Positions 1 through 8,444 of a stretch of DNA of 64,000 nt are shown one piece after another. A program made the position numbers and the translations under genes. A model generated the notes under the pieces. The model ran no database searches. It was not told where the DNA came from and worked only from the letters and a program-made list of their open reading frames with translations. Source of the DNA: an uncultured Blastocatellia bacterium (GTDB lineage: Bacteria > Acidobacteriota > Blastocatellia > Chloracidobacteriales > Chloracidobacteriaceae). The DNA lies in NCBI GenBank assembly GCA_937934745.1, contig CALGZC010000028.1, positions 62,001 through 126,000 of the forward strand. Reading direction: 5' to 3'. Position 1 is the first letter of the stretch. Each line of letters opens with the position of its first letter.

Positions 1-848
1 ATGGGGACGCGTTTCTCGTCAAGGCAGGGTCGGGTGTTGCCACGTTAGGCCTGCCGGATAGCCCCGGTGTTCCGGCAGAAATCTCGCAGCAAACCATTGC
101 CGTCCCGTACAACGATGTAGCTGCCGTTGAAGCTGCTTTCGCTGCTTACCCGGATGACATTGCGGCTGTCATTGTCGAGCCGGTTGTCGGCAACATGGGC
201 TGCGTCGTTCCAAAACCGGGTTACTTACAAAGCTTGCGTGACCTGACGCAACAATACGGTGCCGTACTGATCTTCGACGAAGTCATGACCGGCTTCCGAT
301 TGGCACGCGGCGGCGCGCAGGAGCTGTACGGTGTGACCCCCGATATGACCTGTCTCGGCAAGGTGATGGGCGGCGGGCTTCCGGCTGCGGCCTACGGTGG
401 GCGGGCAGACATTATGGATTGGGTTGCCCCGGCCGGTCCGGTCTATCAGGCAGGGACGCTGTCGGGGAACCCGGTGGCAATGGCGGCCGGACTGACAACT
501 CTACGCCTACTCCAGCAGCCCGGTGTGTACGACACACTGGAACGGCAGGCCAAAAAGGCGGCTGAGGGGCTGCTTAAGCTCATTCACAAAGCCGGATACC
601 CGGCAACACTCAATCGGGTCGGCTCAATGTTTACGATCTTTTTCACGGCCGACGAGGTAACGGACTGGGACTCAGCGGCGCGCAGCAACACGGCGCTGTT
701 TGCCCAGTTTTTCCACGCCATGCTGCACGAGGGCGTGTATCTGCCCCCGTCGCAGTACGAAGCGGCTTTCATGGGACTGGCACACACCGATGAAGTTGTC
801 GAGGTGACACTGGCGGCAGCCGAACGCGCCCTGAGTAAGCTGACGTAG
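1..848 (+). CDS. hemL: Glutamate-1-semialdehyde 2,1-aminomutase, 3' part
   Basis: This is the C-terminal part of a PLP enzyme that converts glutamate-1-semialdehyde to 5-aminolevulinate, the C5 route to haem and chlorophylls. Translation is open from base 3, so the true start lies upstream of the window. Recognisable family blocks are [11 protein letters not shown] at the very start, the acidic block [12 protein letters not shown], the cofactor aspartate segment [11 protein letters not shown] and the PLP-lysine segment [15 protein letters not shown]. The C-terminus [11 protein letters not shown] is also typical. It is the last gene of its transcription unit in view. The call is firm; only the N-terminal third is missing because of the window edge. 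Confidence 0.95.
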   Translation, partial: GDAFLVKAGSGVATLGLPDSPGVPAEISQQTIAVPYNDVAAVEAAFAAYPDDIAAVIVEPVVGNMGCVVPKPGYLQSLRDLTQQYGAVLIFDEVMTGFRLARGGAQELYGVTPDMTCLGKVMGGGLPAAAYGGRADIMDWVAPAGPVYQAGTLSGNPVAMAAGLTTLRLLQQPGVYDTLERQAKKAAEGLLKLIHKAGYPATLNRVGSMFTIFFTADEVTDWDSAARSNTALFAQFFHAMLHEGVYLPPSQYEAAFMGLAHTDEVVEVTLAAAERALSKLT

Positions 849-891
849 TTCTGGTTTGCGCCGGCTTTGTTTCCAGACATGAGGCCCCGGC

Positions 892-1488
892 GTGCGCCAA
901 CTGGCAGGCTCGCCAATAACACCTCCCGTATTTTCGCCTATGCCGCGTCTAGCCGAGCAAATTCGTGTCCATGCCCCATATCTTGGCTTGAGTGGACTGC
1001 TGGTGTTGATGGTTCTGGGCAGCTTGTTGGCACCGCAACCCACAGGACGCCCACCCACAGACGGGCGGCGTCCACTTGCAGTCACAGGCGATGTCATTCG
1101 GTTGCGCTTTGATTACATCAAGAACGCCGACTATGCTTTCGACCCACGCGCGACCACGCCACTCCCGCCCCCACCTGAGCTACAGGCGCTCGACGGCAAA
1201 CAGGTCGAAATTGCCGGCTTTGCGTTGCCGCTCTACAGTCCGACGGGACAGACAGAGTTTCTGCTGACGCAATCGGCAAACGGCTGCTGCTTTGGGGCGC
1301 CGCCGATGCTGCAACACATGATCTTGGTGCGCGCCGGACAACTCAAAGTCGGCGGCTATGGGGAGCCGATTGTTGTTCGCGGAACCTTTTCTGTCGGGCC
1401 AGAGTGGGAAGACGGCTACGTGACCAGTTTGCTCCGGATTCAGGCCACGGCGATCCAGGCGCTGGCCGATGGCCGCGACGTTGAGTGA
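892..1488 (+). CDS. DUF3299-type exported or membrane-anchored protein
   Basis: The 198-aa protein has one hydrophobic segment near the N-terminus (about residues 30-48, YLGLSGLLVLMVLGSLLAP) and then a globular domain. That domain carries LDGKQVEIAGFALPL, the cysteine pair in NGCCFGAPP and a beta-rich end (VVRGTFSVG), the pattern of DUF3299 periplasmic proteins. The biochemical role is unknown. The GTG start at 892 has a GAGG a few bases upstream; an ATG at 940 would give a shorter protein with a more usual signal-anchor. The stop codon lies inside a 15-bp tandem duplication (1485-1514). It faces the fur-like gene, so the two are convergent. Confidence 0.7.
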   Translation: MRQLAGSPITPPVFSPMPRLAEQIRVHAPYLGLSGLLVLMVLGSLLAPQPTGRPPTDGRRPLAVTGDVIRLRFDYIKNADYAFDPRATTPLPPPPELQALDGKQVEIAGFALPLYSPTGQTEFLLTQSANGCCFGAPPMLQHMILVRAGQLKVGGYGEPIVVRGTFSVGPEWEDGYVTSLLRIQATAIQALADGRDVE

Positions 1489-1514
1489 CATTGCGTAGCG
1501 TGACATTGCTTAGC
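1485..1514. repeat. 15-bp tandem duplication across a stop codon
   Basis: Two adjacent copies of GTGACATTGCGTAGC (second copy has one change, G to T at position 11) cover the TGA of the DUF3299 gene. The 15-bp unit leaves a second TGA in the same frame. Confidence 0.85.
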
Positions 1515-1538
1515 CCGCAGCACACTGTTACGCCACCT

Positions 1539-1979
1539 TTACGCCGAAGCCGAGCGCAGGAAGCGGCACTCGGCGCAGTACCCATACACCTCAAACGCAT
1601 GCTTGACAATAGAAAACTGCTTGCGCAGCGCCTGTGTCATGAGCTTCGTCTCAACCGGGCACCAGTCTAAGCGAATGCTTTTGTGACAGTTGAGGCAGAT
1701 AGCGTAGTGGCGGTGTTCGTCTCCTTGGAACTCAAACCGTGCGACATCTCGGTTCTGAAGGTTTGATTGGTGCACCAACCCGACATCCGTCAGCAAGGTG
1801 AGGTTGCGGTAAACAGTGTCCAGGCTGACGTGCGGATGCACCTTTGTCACCTCCCGGTAGACCTCCTGCGCCGTCATTGGGCGGGAAGACTCCATGAGGG
1901 TTCGGAGGACGGTTGACCGCTGCGGCGTCATCTTTTGCCCGCGCTTTTTGAGTACGCCTAAAGCTTCGTCAAATGTCAT
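1539..1979 (-). CDS. Fur/PerR-family metal-responsive transcriptional regulator
   Basis: This 146-aa DNA-binding repressor of the Fur superfamily has an N-terminal winged helix (LKKRGQKMTPQRSTVLRTL; the PHVSLDTVYRNLTLL recognition region) and a C-terminal dimerisation/metal domain. Visible metal ligands are the HRHYAICLNC segment and a CAEC pair near the C-terminus, so a structural Zn Cys4 site is likely. The sequence alone does not separate Fur, PerR and Zur. The ATG at 1979 is chosen because AAGGTGGAG sits just upstream; the in-frame TTG further out would place that ribosome site inside the gene. A sigma70-like promoter is visible at 2069-2097. Confidence 0.88.
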   Translation of the reverse strand: MTFDEALGVLKKRGQKMTPQRSTVLRTLMESSRPMTAQEVYREVTKVHPHVSLDTVYRNLTLLTDVGLVHQSNLQNRDVARFEFQGDEHRHYAICLNCHKSIRLDWCPVETKLMTQALRKQFSIVKHAFEVYGYCAECRFLRSASA

Positions 1980-2068
1980 TACTCCACCTTGGCTCAATGC
2001 GGCTGCAGTTTGGATGCGGCGCGGTGCGCGGAGGGCGTGCTCTCAAGTTCGGAAGATTCCCAGTACGG

Positions 2069-2097
2069 AGCCTAAATCGTCCCTGGCAAACCGTCAA
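2069..2097 (-). promoter_or_regulatory. Candidate sigma70 promoter of the fur-like gene
   Basis: Read on the minus strand, TTGACG (2097-2092) and TAGGCT (2074-2069) are separated by 17 bases, about 90 bases upstream of the fur-like start codon. The match to consensus is partial. Confidence 0.4.
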
Positions 2098-2153
2098 CTG
2101 ACTGTTGTTTAGTTACGCTTCCCGACACTCATGGCCCCTTGTGCCCGAAGTCT

Positions 2154-3239
2154 TTACCCATGGCAGCGGGCAAAGTCCCGCATGAAATCAATGAGCGCCA
2201 TCACACTGTCCATCGGCAGCGCATTGTAGAGTGATGCCCGAATGCCACCGACCGAGCGGTGCCCGGCCAGCCCCGCAAAGCCGTTTGCGCTCGACTCCTG
2301 TAGGAACATTTGTTCCAGCTCAGGAGTGGGCAGGCGGAAACACACATTCATCAGCGAGCGCGAATCACGCTCGGCCGTTCCGCGATAAAAGCCCCCGGCG
2401 TCTATGACAGCATAGAGGCGCGCGGCCTTTTCCGCGTTGGCGGCGCTAACGACAGCCAATCCACCCTGCGCCTCGAGATACTCCAACACAAGCCCGACCA
2501 CATACACGGCAAAGACCGGCGGCGTATTGTACAACGACCGATGCTTGACGTGCGTTCGGTAGTCCAACATCGTCGGGAGTCCATCAGGAATGCGTCGGAG
2601 CCAATCGTCGCGCACGATGACAATGGTGACGCCTGCCGGGCCGGCGTTTTTCTGCGCCCCTGCATAGATCAGCGCATACTTCCTGATGTCGAGCGGACGA
2701 CTCAGAAAGTCCGATGAAGCATCGCACACCAACGGGACATCGCCTACCTCCGGTTCGGTGTGCCATTGTGTCCCAAAGATGGTGTTGTTTGACGTAAAGT
2801 GCACATATGCCGCTGTCGGGTCTAAACGAAGCTCCGCCGGCTTGGGAATCCGCGCATAGTTTTCCGCCTTGGTCGTCCCCGCAAGGTTGACCCGCCCGAC
2901 CTTACGTGCTTCCTCAACGGCCTTCTCGGACCAACTACCCGTGACGAGGTAGTCAGCACTCCCGTCTCGCGGGAGAAAGTTGAGCGGCACCATGCTGAAC
3001 TGCAAACTCGCGCCGCCCTGCAAAAACAGGATGTGGTGGGTATCCGGGACGTTCAGCAAGCGCCGGAGGCGGTCTTCTGCCGCCGCCAGGATGGTTTCAA
3101 AGGTCGTTGAGCGGTGGCTGATTTCCAAAACAGACATGCCAACGCCCGGTAGGCTTAGCATCTCATCACGGATGCGTTCCAGCACGGGCACAGGCAAGAC
3201 AGCGGGCCCGGCGTTGAAGTTATGGCAACGGTTCATCAT
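2154..3239 (-). CDS. serC: Phosphoserine aminotransferase
   Basis: This 361-aa PLP enzyme of aminotransferase class V converts 3-phosphohydroxypyruvate to phosphoserine in serine synthesis and has a parallel step in pyridoxal phosphate synthesis. The opening NFNAGPAVLPVPVLERI, the substrate segment EISHRSTTFE, FLQGGASLQFSMVPLN and the PLP-lysine segment YAGAQKNAGPAGVTIVIV are SerC hallmarks, as is the C-terminal GFAGLAGHRSVGGIRASLYNA. The ATG at 3239 follows AAGGAA and gives the usual family length of about 360; upstream in-frame starts add a tail without family character. It follows the PAP2-like gene by 126 bases and may share its transcript. Confidence 0.96.
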   Translation of the reverse strand: MMNRCHNFNAGPAVLPVPVLERIRDEMLSLPGVGMSVLEISHRSTTFETILAAAEDRLRRLLNVPDTHHILFLQGGASLQFSMVPLNFLPRDGSADYLVTGSWSEKAVEEARKVGRVNLAGTTKAENYARIPKPAELRLDPTAAYVHFTSNNTIFGTQWHTEPEVGDVPLVCDASSDFLSRPLDIRKYALIYAGAQKNAGPAGVTIVIVRDDWLRRIPDGLPTMLDYRTHVKHRSLYNTPPVFAVYVVGLVLEYLEAQGGLAVVSAANAEKAARLYAVIDAGGFYRGTAERDSRSLMNVCFRLPTPELEQMFLQESSANGFAGLAGHRSVGGIRASLYNALPMDSVMALIDFMRDFARCHG

Positions 3240-3332
3240 GGTTTCCTTCGGCTTGCACGATGCAGGACGGGTCCGGTGCGCCGGGGCAAACCCGACACGG
3301 GGCGCCATGCCCGTCAGACAAGGCACCGGTGC

Positions 3333-3368
3333 GGCAACAACGCCACATCAGGCAACAACGCCACATCA
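3333..3368. repeat. 18-bp exact tandem duplication at the stop codon of the PAP2-like gene
   Basis: GGCAACAACGCCACATCA occurs twice back to back. On the minus strand each copy begins with TGA, so the unit supplies the gene's own stop and a second in-frame stop 18 bases later. Confidence 0.9.
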
Positions 3369-3950
3369 CCGGAACAAAAAGCTGATTTGGGCAGCGGTGG
3401 CGGTCAGCCCCAAGGCAGTTCCGGCGACAACTTGCCCGACCGTGTGCTTTCTTAAGACAACGCGCGAAACGCACACGAGCGGGATCAGGCTAAAGTACGG
3501 CAACACGGTTGCCCCAAGCTGGTAATAAAGCGCCACGAGTGGGCCACTGATGCCGGTTGCATGGACGCTGATTTTCCAGTAGCGCGTAATCGCCAAGATG
3601 ACGGCCGTATTGACGGCATAGCAGAACATGAGTCCCTGCGCCAGGCGTGGCGCCTGAAACAGCTTGAGGCAGAGAAAGCCGGCAGTGTAACAGAGAATCC
3701 CCAGCAGGAATGGGCGCGTTCGCTGCTCACGCCGGTCAATGTTGACGTTGGTAATCAACCCACGCCGCTTCATAACGAGCAGGGCCGACAGCGGGAGGGC
3801 AGCCGCAAACAAAATTGCCGTTGCAGCTGCCAGTGGTTTGCTTGCTCCCTGGTGATTGGCGTCGGTCGCAATGATAATGAGAAATGCGGCCACGGCGTTG
3901 GCAAGGGGATTAAAGACATCCGATAGAATACGCGACACCAACAACTTCAT
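3366..3950 (-). CDS. PAP2-superfamily integral membrane phosphatase-like protein
   Basis: This 194-aa protein has several hydrophobic segments and degenerate PAP2 phosphatase motifs: IDRREQRTRPF (motif 1, arginine-rich), ISVHATGISG (motif 2, in the position of PSGH) and SRVVLRKHTVGQ (motif 3, SR-x5-H-x3). The last position is Gln instead of the usual Asp. Members of this family dephosphorylate lipid phosphates such as phosphatidic acid or isoprenyl diphosphates at the membrane; the substrate here is unknown. The ATG at 3950 is preferred because a longer version would run into the S9 peptidase gene upstream. Its stop codon is part of an 18-bp tandem repeat. Confidence 0.75.
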   Translation of the reverse strand: MKLLVSRILSDVFNPLANAVAAFLIIIATDANHQGASKPLAAATAILFAAALPLSALLVMKRRGLITNVNIDRREQRTRPFLLGILCYTAGFLCLKLFQAPRLAQGLMFCYAVNTAVILAITRYWKISVHATGISGPLVALYYQLGATVLPYFSLIPLVCVSRVVLRKHTVGQVVAGTALGLTATAAQISFLFR

Positions 3951-3994
3951 GCCCTGAAGATAACCACCTGCCTGTGAACGGCATGTAAAACGTT

Positions 3995-6142
3995 TCAGCG
4001 CAAATACTTTGCTAGCCAAGCATGCACCTCTTGAAACAAGTATTTGTTGTCCTCACCACGGAGAATCCAGTGATTTGCCTCGGGGAAGACGATCAGACGG
4101 CTGGGCACGCGGCGACGCTGAAGAATCGTCCAGTTTTCAAGCGTCTGGTTGATCGGAACGCGAAAGTCATTCTCGCCGATCGTGAGCAAAATTGGCGTTT
4201 GAAAGTTTGCCGCGTAGCGAATCGGATTTTGCCTACGCCACGTTTCATTCTGCTCCCAGACAGGGCCGCCGTTCATCAGCTCGCGGAAGTAACTGGTATC
4301 GCTCGTTCCATACTGGGACTCCGAGTTAATCAACCCGGCATGGGCGATGAGGCATTTGTAGCGCGTTGTGGTTGCTTGCAGCCAGTTCGCCAGGTGACCG
4401 CCGTAACTGGCCCCTCCGGCGGCGACCCGTTCGCCGTCCGCATAGGGAAAGGCGGCGGCCACCGCATCCACGGCTTCAGTAATCTCACTGCCACAGGTTC
4501 CGAAGGGATCGCCCTGAATGGCCTGGGCGAACTGCTCACCAAAACCGGTTGATCCGGTGTAGTTTGTCAGCACGACGACATACCCCGGCTGGGCCAGCAA
4601 GTGGTAGTTCCACCGCAGAAAGAACTGGTCACGGAACATCGTGTGCGGTCCGCCGTGGATGAAGGCAAACATGGGGTACTTTCGGCCAGGATCAAACCCA
4701 GGCGGCAGGACGAGTAGGTTGTGGATGCGTCGCCCGGCGCGACTGGTAAACCAAAAGTGCTGTAGCGGCTGCCAGTCAATCTGTGCGGCAGCCGCCACGT
4801 TGAAGTCGGTCAGTGCCGTATGGCGTCCGGCCGCCGGATCAATGCGCACAATCTCAGCTGGGTTGACGGCGCTTTCCCAGTTGGCAAACAGAAGTGGTGT
4901 GTCGGATTTCGGGGGCACGGCCAGATTCGTGTAACAGCCCAGCTTGACTTCCAGGACAGGTCTCGCTGCGCCGCCACCGTGCGCGGGCAGAGCAAAAACC
5001 TTTTCGTGACCGGCGTCTTCGGCCGTGACGTAAAGGGTTTTTCCGTCGGGCGCGATGCCGAAGGACTCCACCGAACGGTCAAAATCCGGTGCCACGACGG
5101 TCTCGTTGGCGACTTGGTTGGTTTGCCAGTCGAAGCGCACCAGTCGGTCAAGGTAATAGACCTTGCCTTCGGTGGTCGGCTGGCGCAGGGCGTACAGCGT
5201 CTGTCCGTCAGGTGCAAAGGCCGGGCGGGTATAGCGATGGCCCTTCTGAGTCAGTTGGCGCGGTTCGCTCCCCTGAGCGCTGACCACATACAGGTGCGTC
5301 TCGACCGGCGCGTAGGCTGCCTGCTGGCGCTCGGTTGTGGCCGTGAACAAGATGCTGGACCCGTCCGGCGTCCACACCGCATCGAGTGTGTCGGCAGCAT
5401 TGGTTTCCCGGCCGCCAAAGCCCGGCTCGGTCACAAGTTTCGTGCCGGCCAGGAGGTCGCGCGCCGGTTCGCTGCCGCTCAGCGGCTGCACAAACACATG
5501 CGTTTGTGTGTCTTCCAGCCAGTGATCCCACCGCCGGATGGGATAGCCATCATAGACCCGCGCCTTGTATTTCCGCGCCTTTCGCTCGGCCGCGATGCGT
5601 TGGTTGTCAGCGTCGTTGCGTGCGCCTGGGAAAACGACGCTTGAAAACAGCAGTGTCTTGCCATCAGGACTTAAGCGTGGGTTGCTGGCCCCCGTGGACA
5701 GAGATGTAACCCGCTGTGCTTCACCGCCTTCTAAAACATCGAGCAGATAGACCTGTCCGACCTCATCCCCTTCGCGTTTCGTGACAAATGCAATGCGCCG
5801 ACTGTCAGGACTCCAGGTGACGTCACTTTCGACCGCTTTTGTGAAGGTCAGCCGGCGCGGTGGCGTGCTGCCATCGCTGCGTACCAACCACAGATCACTG
5901 CTCTGGTCCTTCGGATCGTAAGCGGGGTCAACGACGGAAAACACCACAAACAGGCCATTCGGACTCGGCACAGGCGCACCGACGCGCTTCATCAGCCACA
6001 CGTCCTCATGGGTAATGGGGCGCTTCTTGGTCTCTGCCCCACCGGGCGTCTGGGCGTGCAGACTCGGCGCGGAGAAAGCAGCCAGGATCAAGGAACACAC
6101 ACTGTAGCCGAGGGCAGCAAGCAATGTTCGATTTTGCAACAT
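3995..6142 (-). CDS. Secreted S9-family prolyl oligopeptidase-type peptidase
   Basis: This 715-aa serine peptidase starts with a signal peptide (hydrophobic stretch then SLHAQ, residues 1-31). Residues about 40-450 form a TolB/DPP4-like beta-propeller with repeated SPDSRRIAFV, SPDGKTLLF and APDGKTLYV strands. The C-terminal alpha/beta-hydrolase domain has the nucleophile in GGASYGG (Ser about 579), the acid in GENDFRVP (Asp about 659) and the base in EANHW (His about 691). It resembles acylaminoacyl-peptidase and dipeptidyl-peptidase V types and should act on peptides outside the cytoplasm. It stands 74 bases downstream of galU on the same strand. Confidence 0.93.
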   Translation of the reverse strand: MLQNRTLLAALGYSVCSLILAAFSAPSLHAQTPGGAETKKRPITHEDVWLMKRVGAPVPSPNGLFVVFSVVDPAYDPKDQSSDLWLVRSDGSTPPRRLTFTKAVESDVTWSPDSRRIAFVTKREGDEVGQVYLLDVLEGGEAQRVTSLSTGASNPRLSPDGKTLLFSSVVFPGARNDADNQRIAAERKARKYKARVYDGYPIRRWDHWLEDTQTHVFVQPLSGSEPARDLLAGTKLVTEPGFGGRETNAADTLDAVWTPDGSSILFTATTERQQAAYAPVETHLYVVSAQGSEPRQLTQKGHRYTRPAFAPDGQTLYALRQPTTEGKVYYLDRLVRFDWQTNQVANETVVAPDFDRSVESFGIAPDGKTLYVTAEDAGHEKVFALPAHGGGAARPVLEVKLGCYTNLAVPPKSDTPLLFANWESAVNPAEIVRIDPAAGRHTALTDFNVAAAAQIDWQPLQHFWFTSRAGRRIHNLLVLPPGFDPGRKYPMFAFIHGGPHTMFRDQFFLRWNYHLLAQPGYVVVLTNYTGSTGFGEQFAQAIQGDPFGTCGSEITEAVDAVAAAFPYADGERVAAGGASYGGHLANWLQATTTRYKCLIAHAGLINSESQYGTSDTSYFRELMNGGPVWEQNETWRRQNPIRYAANFQTPILLTIGENDFRVPINQTLENWTILQRRRVPSRLIVFPEANHWILRGEDNKYLFQEVHAWLAKYLR

Positions 6143-6215
6143 TGTCCCAGGTCAGCCGAACTGTACCCCCACCCACGCACGGCGAGCGCAACGGTTGGGC
6201 AGAGGAGACAAAACC

Positions 6216-7079
6216 TTACAAAACAAGTGACTTGAGGTACGCCCGGAACTCAGGGCCGAGGTCGGGGCGCTGCAGCGCAAACTCGACGGTGGCAATCAAG
6301 AAGCCGAGTTTGTCGCCGGCGTCATGGCGGACGCCGATAAACTCATAGGCGTACATGGCTTGATCTTTCAGCAGCAGCCGCATGGCGTCGGTCAACTGGA
6401 TTTCACCACCGGCCCCTTTCGGCGTCCTGGTCAGGACGTCGAAGATTTCCGGCATGAGGATATACCGGCCGATGATGGCCAGGTTGGACGGCGCTTCGGC
6501 AAAGGGTGGTTTCTCCACCATGTCGCGGATTCTGTAGACCCGCTCCTCGATGGGATCGGCCGCCAGGACGCCGAAACGCGAGATGGCTTCCCCCTCGACC
6601 CGCGCCGTGCCGATTACGGAGCGCCCGTACCGTTCATACACATCGATCATCTGCCGTAGGCAAGGCACTTTGGCATCGACAATGTCGTCGCCGAGAATGA
6701 CGGCAAACGGCTCATCGCCGACGAGATCGCGTGCCATCAGGACGGCGTGGCCCAACCCAAGGGCCTGCTTCTGACGGACGTACGAGATGTTGATTTTCGA
6801 GATTTCCTGCACCTGCTCGAGCAGATCGAGCTTGCCCTTCTCCCGCAGGAGTTGCTCTAGCTCGAAGGAGATGTCGAAATGATCTTCAATCGCATTCTTA
6901 CCGCGACCGGTCACAATGATGACCTGTTCGACGCCGCTGAGGATCGCTTCTTCAACACCGTACTGGATGAGGGGTTTGTCCACCAACGGCAGCATTTCCT
7001 TCGGCTGGGCTTTAGTGGCGGGCAGAAAGCGGGTACCGAGTCCGGCGGCGGGGAAGATGGCTTTGCGAATTTTTCTCAT
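6216..7079 (-). CDS. galU: UTP-glucose-1-phosphate uridylyltransferase
   Basis: This 287-aa nucleotidyltransferase makes UDP-glucose for polysaccharides, glycolipids and trehalose or glycogen routes. The sugar-nucleotide signature AIFPAAGLGTRFLPATK, the lysine region EMLPLVDKPLIQY, QALGLGHAVL, FAVILGDDIV and the sugar-binding VEKP are all present in GalU order. The ATG at 7079 begins directly before this signature and matches family length; the longer reading frame upstream has no homology pattern. The gene diverges from tatA across a 303-base spacer. Confidence is high because GalU motifs differ clearly from RfbA/GlmU types. Confidence 0.95.
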   Translation of the reverse strand: MRKIRKAIFPAAGLGTRFLPATKAQPKEMLPLVDKPLIQYGVEEAILSGVEQVIIVTGRGKNAIEDHFDISFELEQLLREKGKLDLLEQVQEISKINISYVRQKQALGLGHAVLMARDLVGDEPFAVILGDDIVDAKVPCLRQMIDVYERYGRSVIGTARVEGEAISRFGVLAADPIEERVYRIRDMVEKPPFAEAPSNLAIIGRYILMPEIFDVLTRTPKGAGGEIQLTDAMRLLLKDQAMYAYEFIGVRHDAGDKLGFLIATVEFALQRPDLGPEFRAYLKSLVL

Positions 7080-7382
7080 AAGGATGCTTGGTTGATGAAA
7101 TAATGTGCCTGAGCAAACCCGCCGACAGGCACTCACAGCGCACGTAACCTGACTTGAGCCTAACCATACGCCAACCCCTGCGCGCCGTGCGAGTCCAATC
7201 TGTGTTTGTTCCTTCGAGCCGAGAACAGACGTTGCTTGAGGCAGTACGGCAGATGCTGGCGACAAGGCAGGTCCGGCGCTTAGATCAGAGTGTCGCCCGA
7301 GTTGAATTGACAGTATCCCAACACACTCTTTAGTATGCTCTCACCCTGGCCGGTGACATCCGGTCGCATAGGAGTTGTCTGT
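7080..7382. other. Divergent intergenic spacer galU/tatA
   Basis: About 300 bases without a credible gene. It carries a good promoter for tatA (7307-7336). No promoter for galU could be assigned with confidence. Confidence 0.5.
7307..7336 (+). promoter_or_regulatory. Candidate sigma70 promoter of tatA
   Basis: TTGACA (7307-7312) and TAGTAT (7331-7336) are 18 bases apart and lie about 47 bases upstream of the tatA start. The -35 box is perfect and the -10 box matches at four positions. Confidence 0.6.
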
Positions 7383-7568
7383 ATGCACCTCGGCATGTGG
7401 GAAATCCTCCTGATCGGTCTTGTTGTTGTCCTTCTGTTCGGGACGAAAAAAATTCCTGAACTGTTTACCGGGCTTGGCACCGGCATCCGCAACTTCAAAA
7501 AGGCCATCAACGAGGACACAGACGAAGTGAAACGCAAGGAACTTCCAACGGTGACATCCAAGGAGTAG
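7383..7568 (+). CDS. tatA: Sec-independent protein translocase subunit TatA/E
   Basis: This 61-aa membrane protein forms the pore-like component of the twin-arginine translocase, which exports folded, cofactor-loaded proteins. It has the family plan: one N-terminal transmembrane helix ([16 protein letters not shown]), the FG hinge followed by KKIPEL, an amphipathic helix ([13 protein letters not shown]) and a charged acidic/lysine tail. The start could also be the second ATG four codons on. At least two proteins in this window carry twin-arginine signals (IorB and ActB), so its cargo is likely to include them. Whether it acts as TatA or TatB depends on other genes outside the window. Confidence 0.93.
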   Translation: MHLGMWEILLIGLVVVLLFGTKKIPELFTGLGTGIRNFKKAINEDTDEVKRKELPTVTSKE

Positions 7569-7710
7569 CACAGCAGACAGCCTCCCACCTCGCCAGTGAC
7601 GTTCGTTAGGCGTCCCCGCACGACACACATCCGTTTCGCACGTTCGTGGAATGGCAACGGCCACTCTCCACGAAGACGTCCCTGCTTACCATACCCAAGG
7701 TGGTTCGGCT

Positions 7711-8358
7711 ATGAGCACGATTGATCCTATTGCGGAGTTCATTCAGGGCCAGCTCAACGAGATTCGGAATGTCAGCAGTGAGCGGGAGTACCACCGCAAC
7801 GAGACGATCTATCACTTGGACGATCCTGCCGACCATATTTTTTACATCTTGTCGGGCAGCGTCAAAATCACCCGTGTCTCAGATGACGGGAAGGAAAAAA
7901 TTATCAGCATTCACCGCGCTGGTGAGATTTTTGGCGAGTTGTGTTTTTGTGAGGTGGACGACCGCCGCAGCGATCAGGCGGTAGCCATGGAGGCGACGCG
8001 CGTCCTGGCGATTCGTGTGCATGACTTCCTAGCCATGCTGCGCGAGAATCCAAAGGCATTGTTAGACATGCTCGCGCTGTTCTGTAAGCGGCTGTCGGAA
8101 GCCCAGCAGCAGATTGAAACCCTAGCTTTTGACAACACAACGCGCCGCCTGGCGCGTGTCTTGCTCAAATCGAGCAGCGACTCAGGACTGGAGCGGCTGC
8201 GGTTGACGCACGAGGAACTGGCGCAGATGGTCGGGACATCGCGCGAAATCATCACGACCATTATGAACCAGTTCCGCGAGGAAGGGCTGATTGACTATCG
8301 GCGCAGTGAAGTGAGTCCGCACGTTGAAAAACTGCGGCAGTTCCTTGTCACCAACTAG
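7711..8358 (+). CDS. Crp/Fnr-family transcriptional regulator
   Basis: This 215-aa regulator has an N-terminal cyclic-nucleotide-binding-type beta-barrel (about residues 20-125; SGSVKITRVSDDGKEKIISI, then GEIFGELCFCE) and a C-terminal Crp-type helix-turn-helix (LTHEELAQMVGTSREIITTIM, about residues 155-190). The barrel has GEL but not the full RxS cAMP site (DDRRSDQAVAME), so the ligand may not be cAMP. It lacks the N-terminal cysteine cluster of Fnr. The ATG at 7711 has AAGGTGG about eight bases upstream; an upstream in-frame ATG at 7651 would add 20 residues. Targets are unknown. Confidence 0.9.
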   Translation: MSTIDPIAEFIQGQLNEIRNVSSEREYHRNETIYHLDDPADHIFYILSGSVKITRVSDDGKEKIISIHRAGEIFGELCFCEVDDRRSDQAVAMEATRVLAIRVHDFLAMLRENPKALLDMLALFCKRLSEAQQQIETLAFDNTTRRLARVLLKSSSDSGLERLRLTHEELAQMVGTSREIITTIMNQFREEGLIDYRRSEVSPHVEKLRQFLVTN

Positions 8359-8444
8359 TCAGACCACGTTGGTCATACCGAGCCTGACTGTCAAGGCGTG
8401 GTGCGCGCAGCCGCAACCAACTGTGGGCGGCGGTTTCCCAGGTA

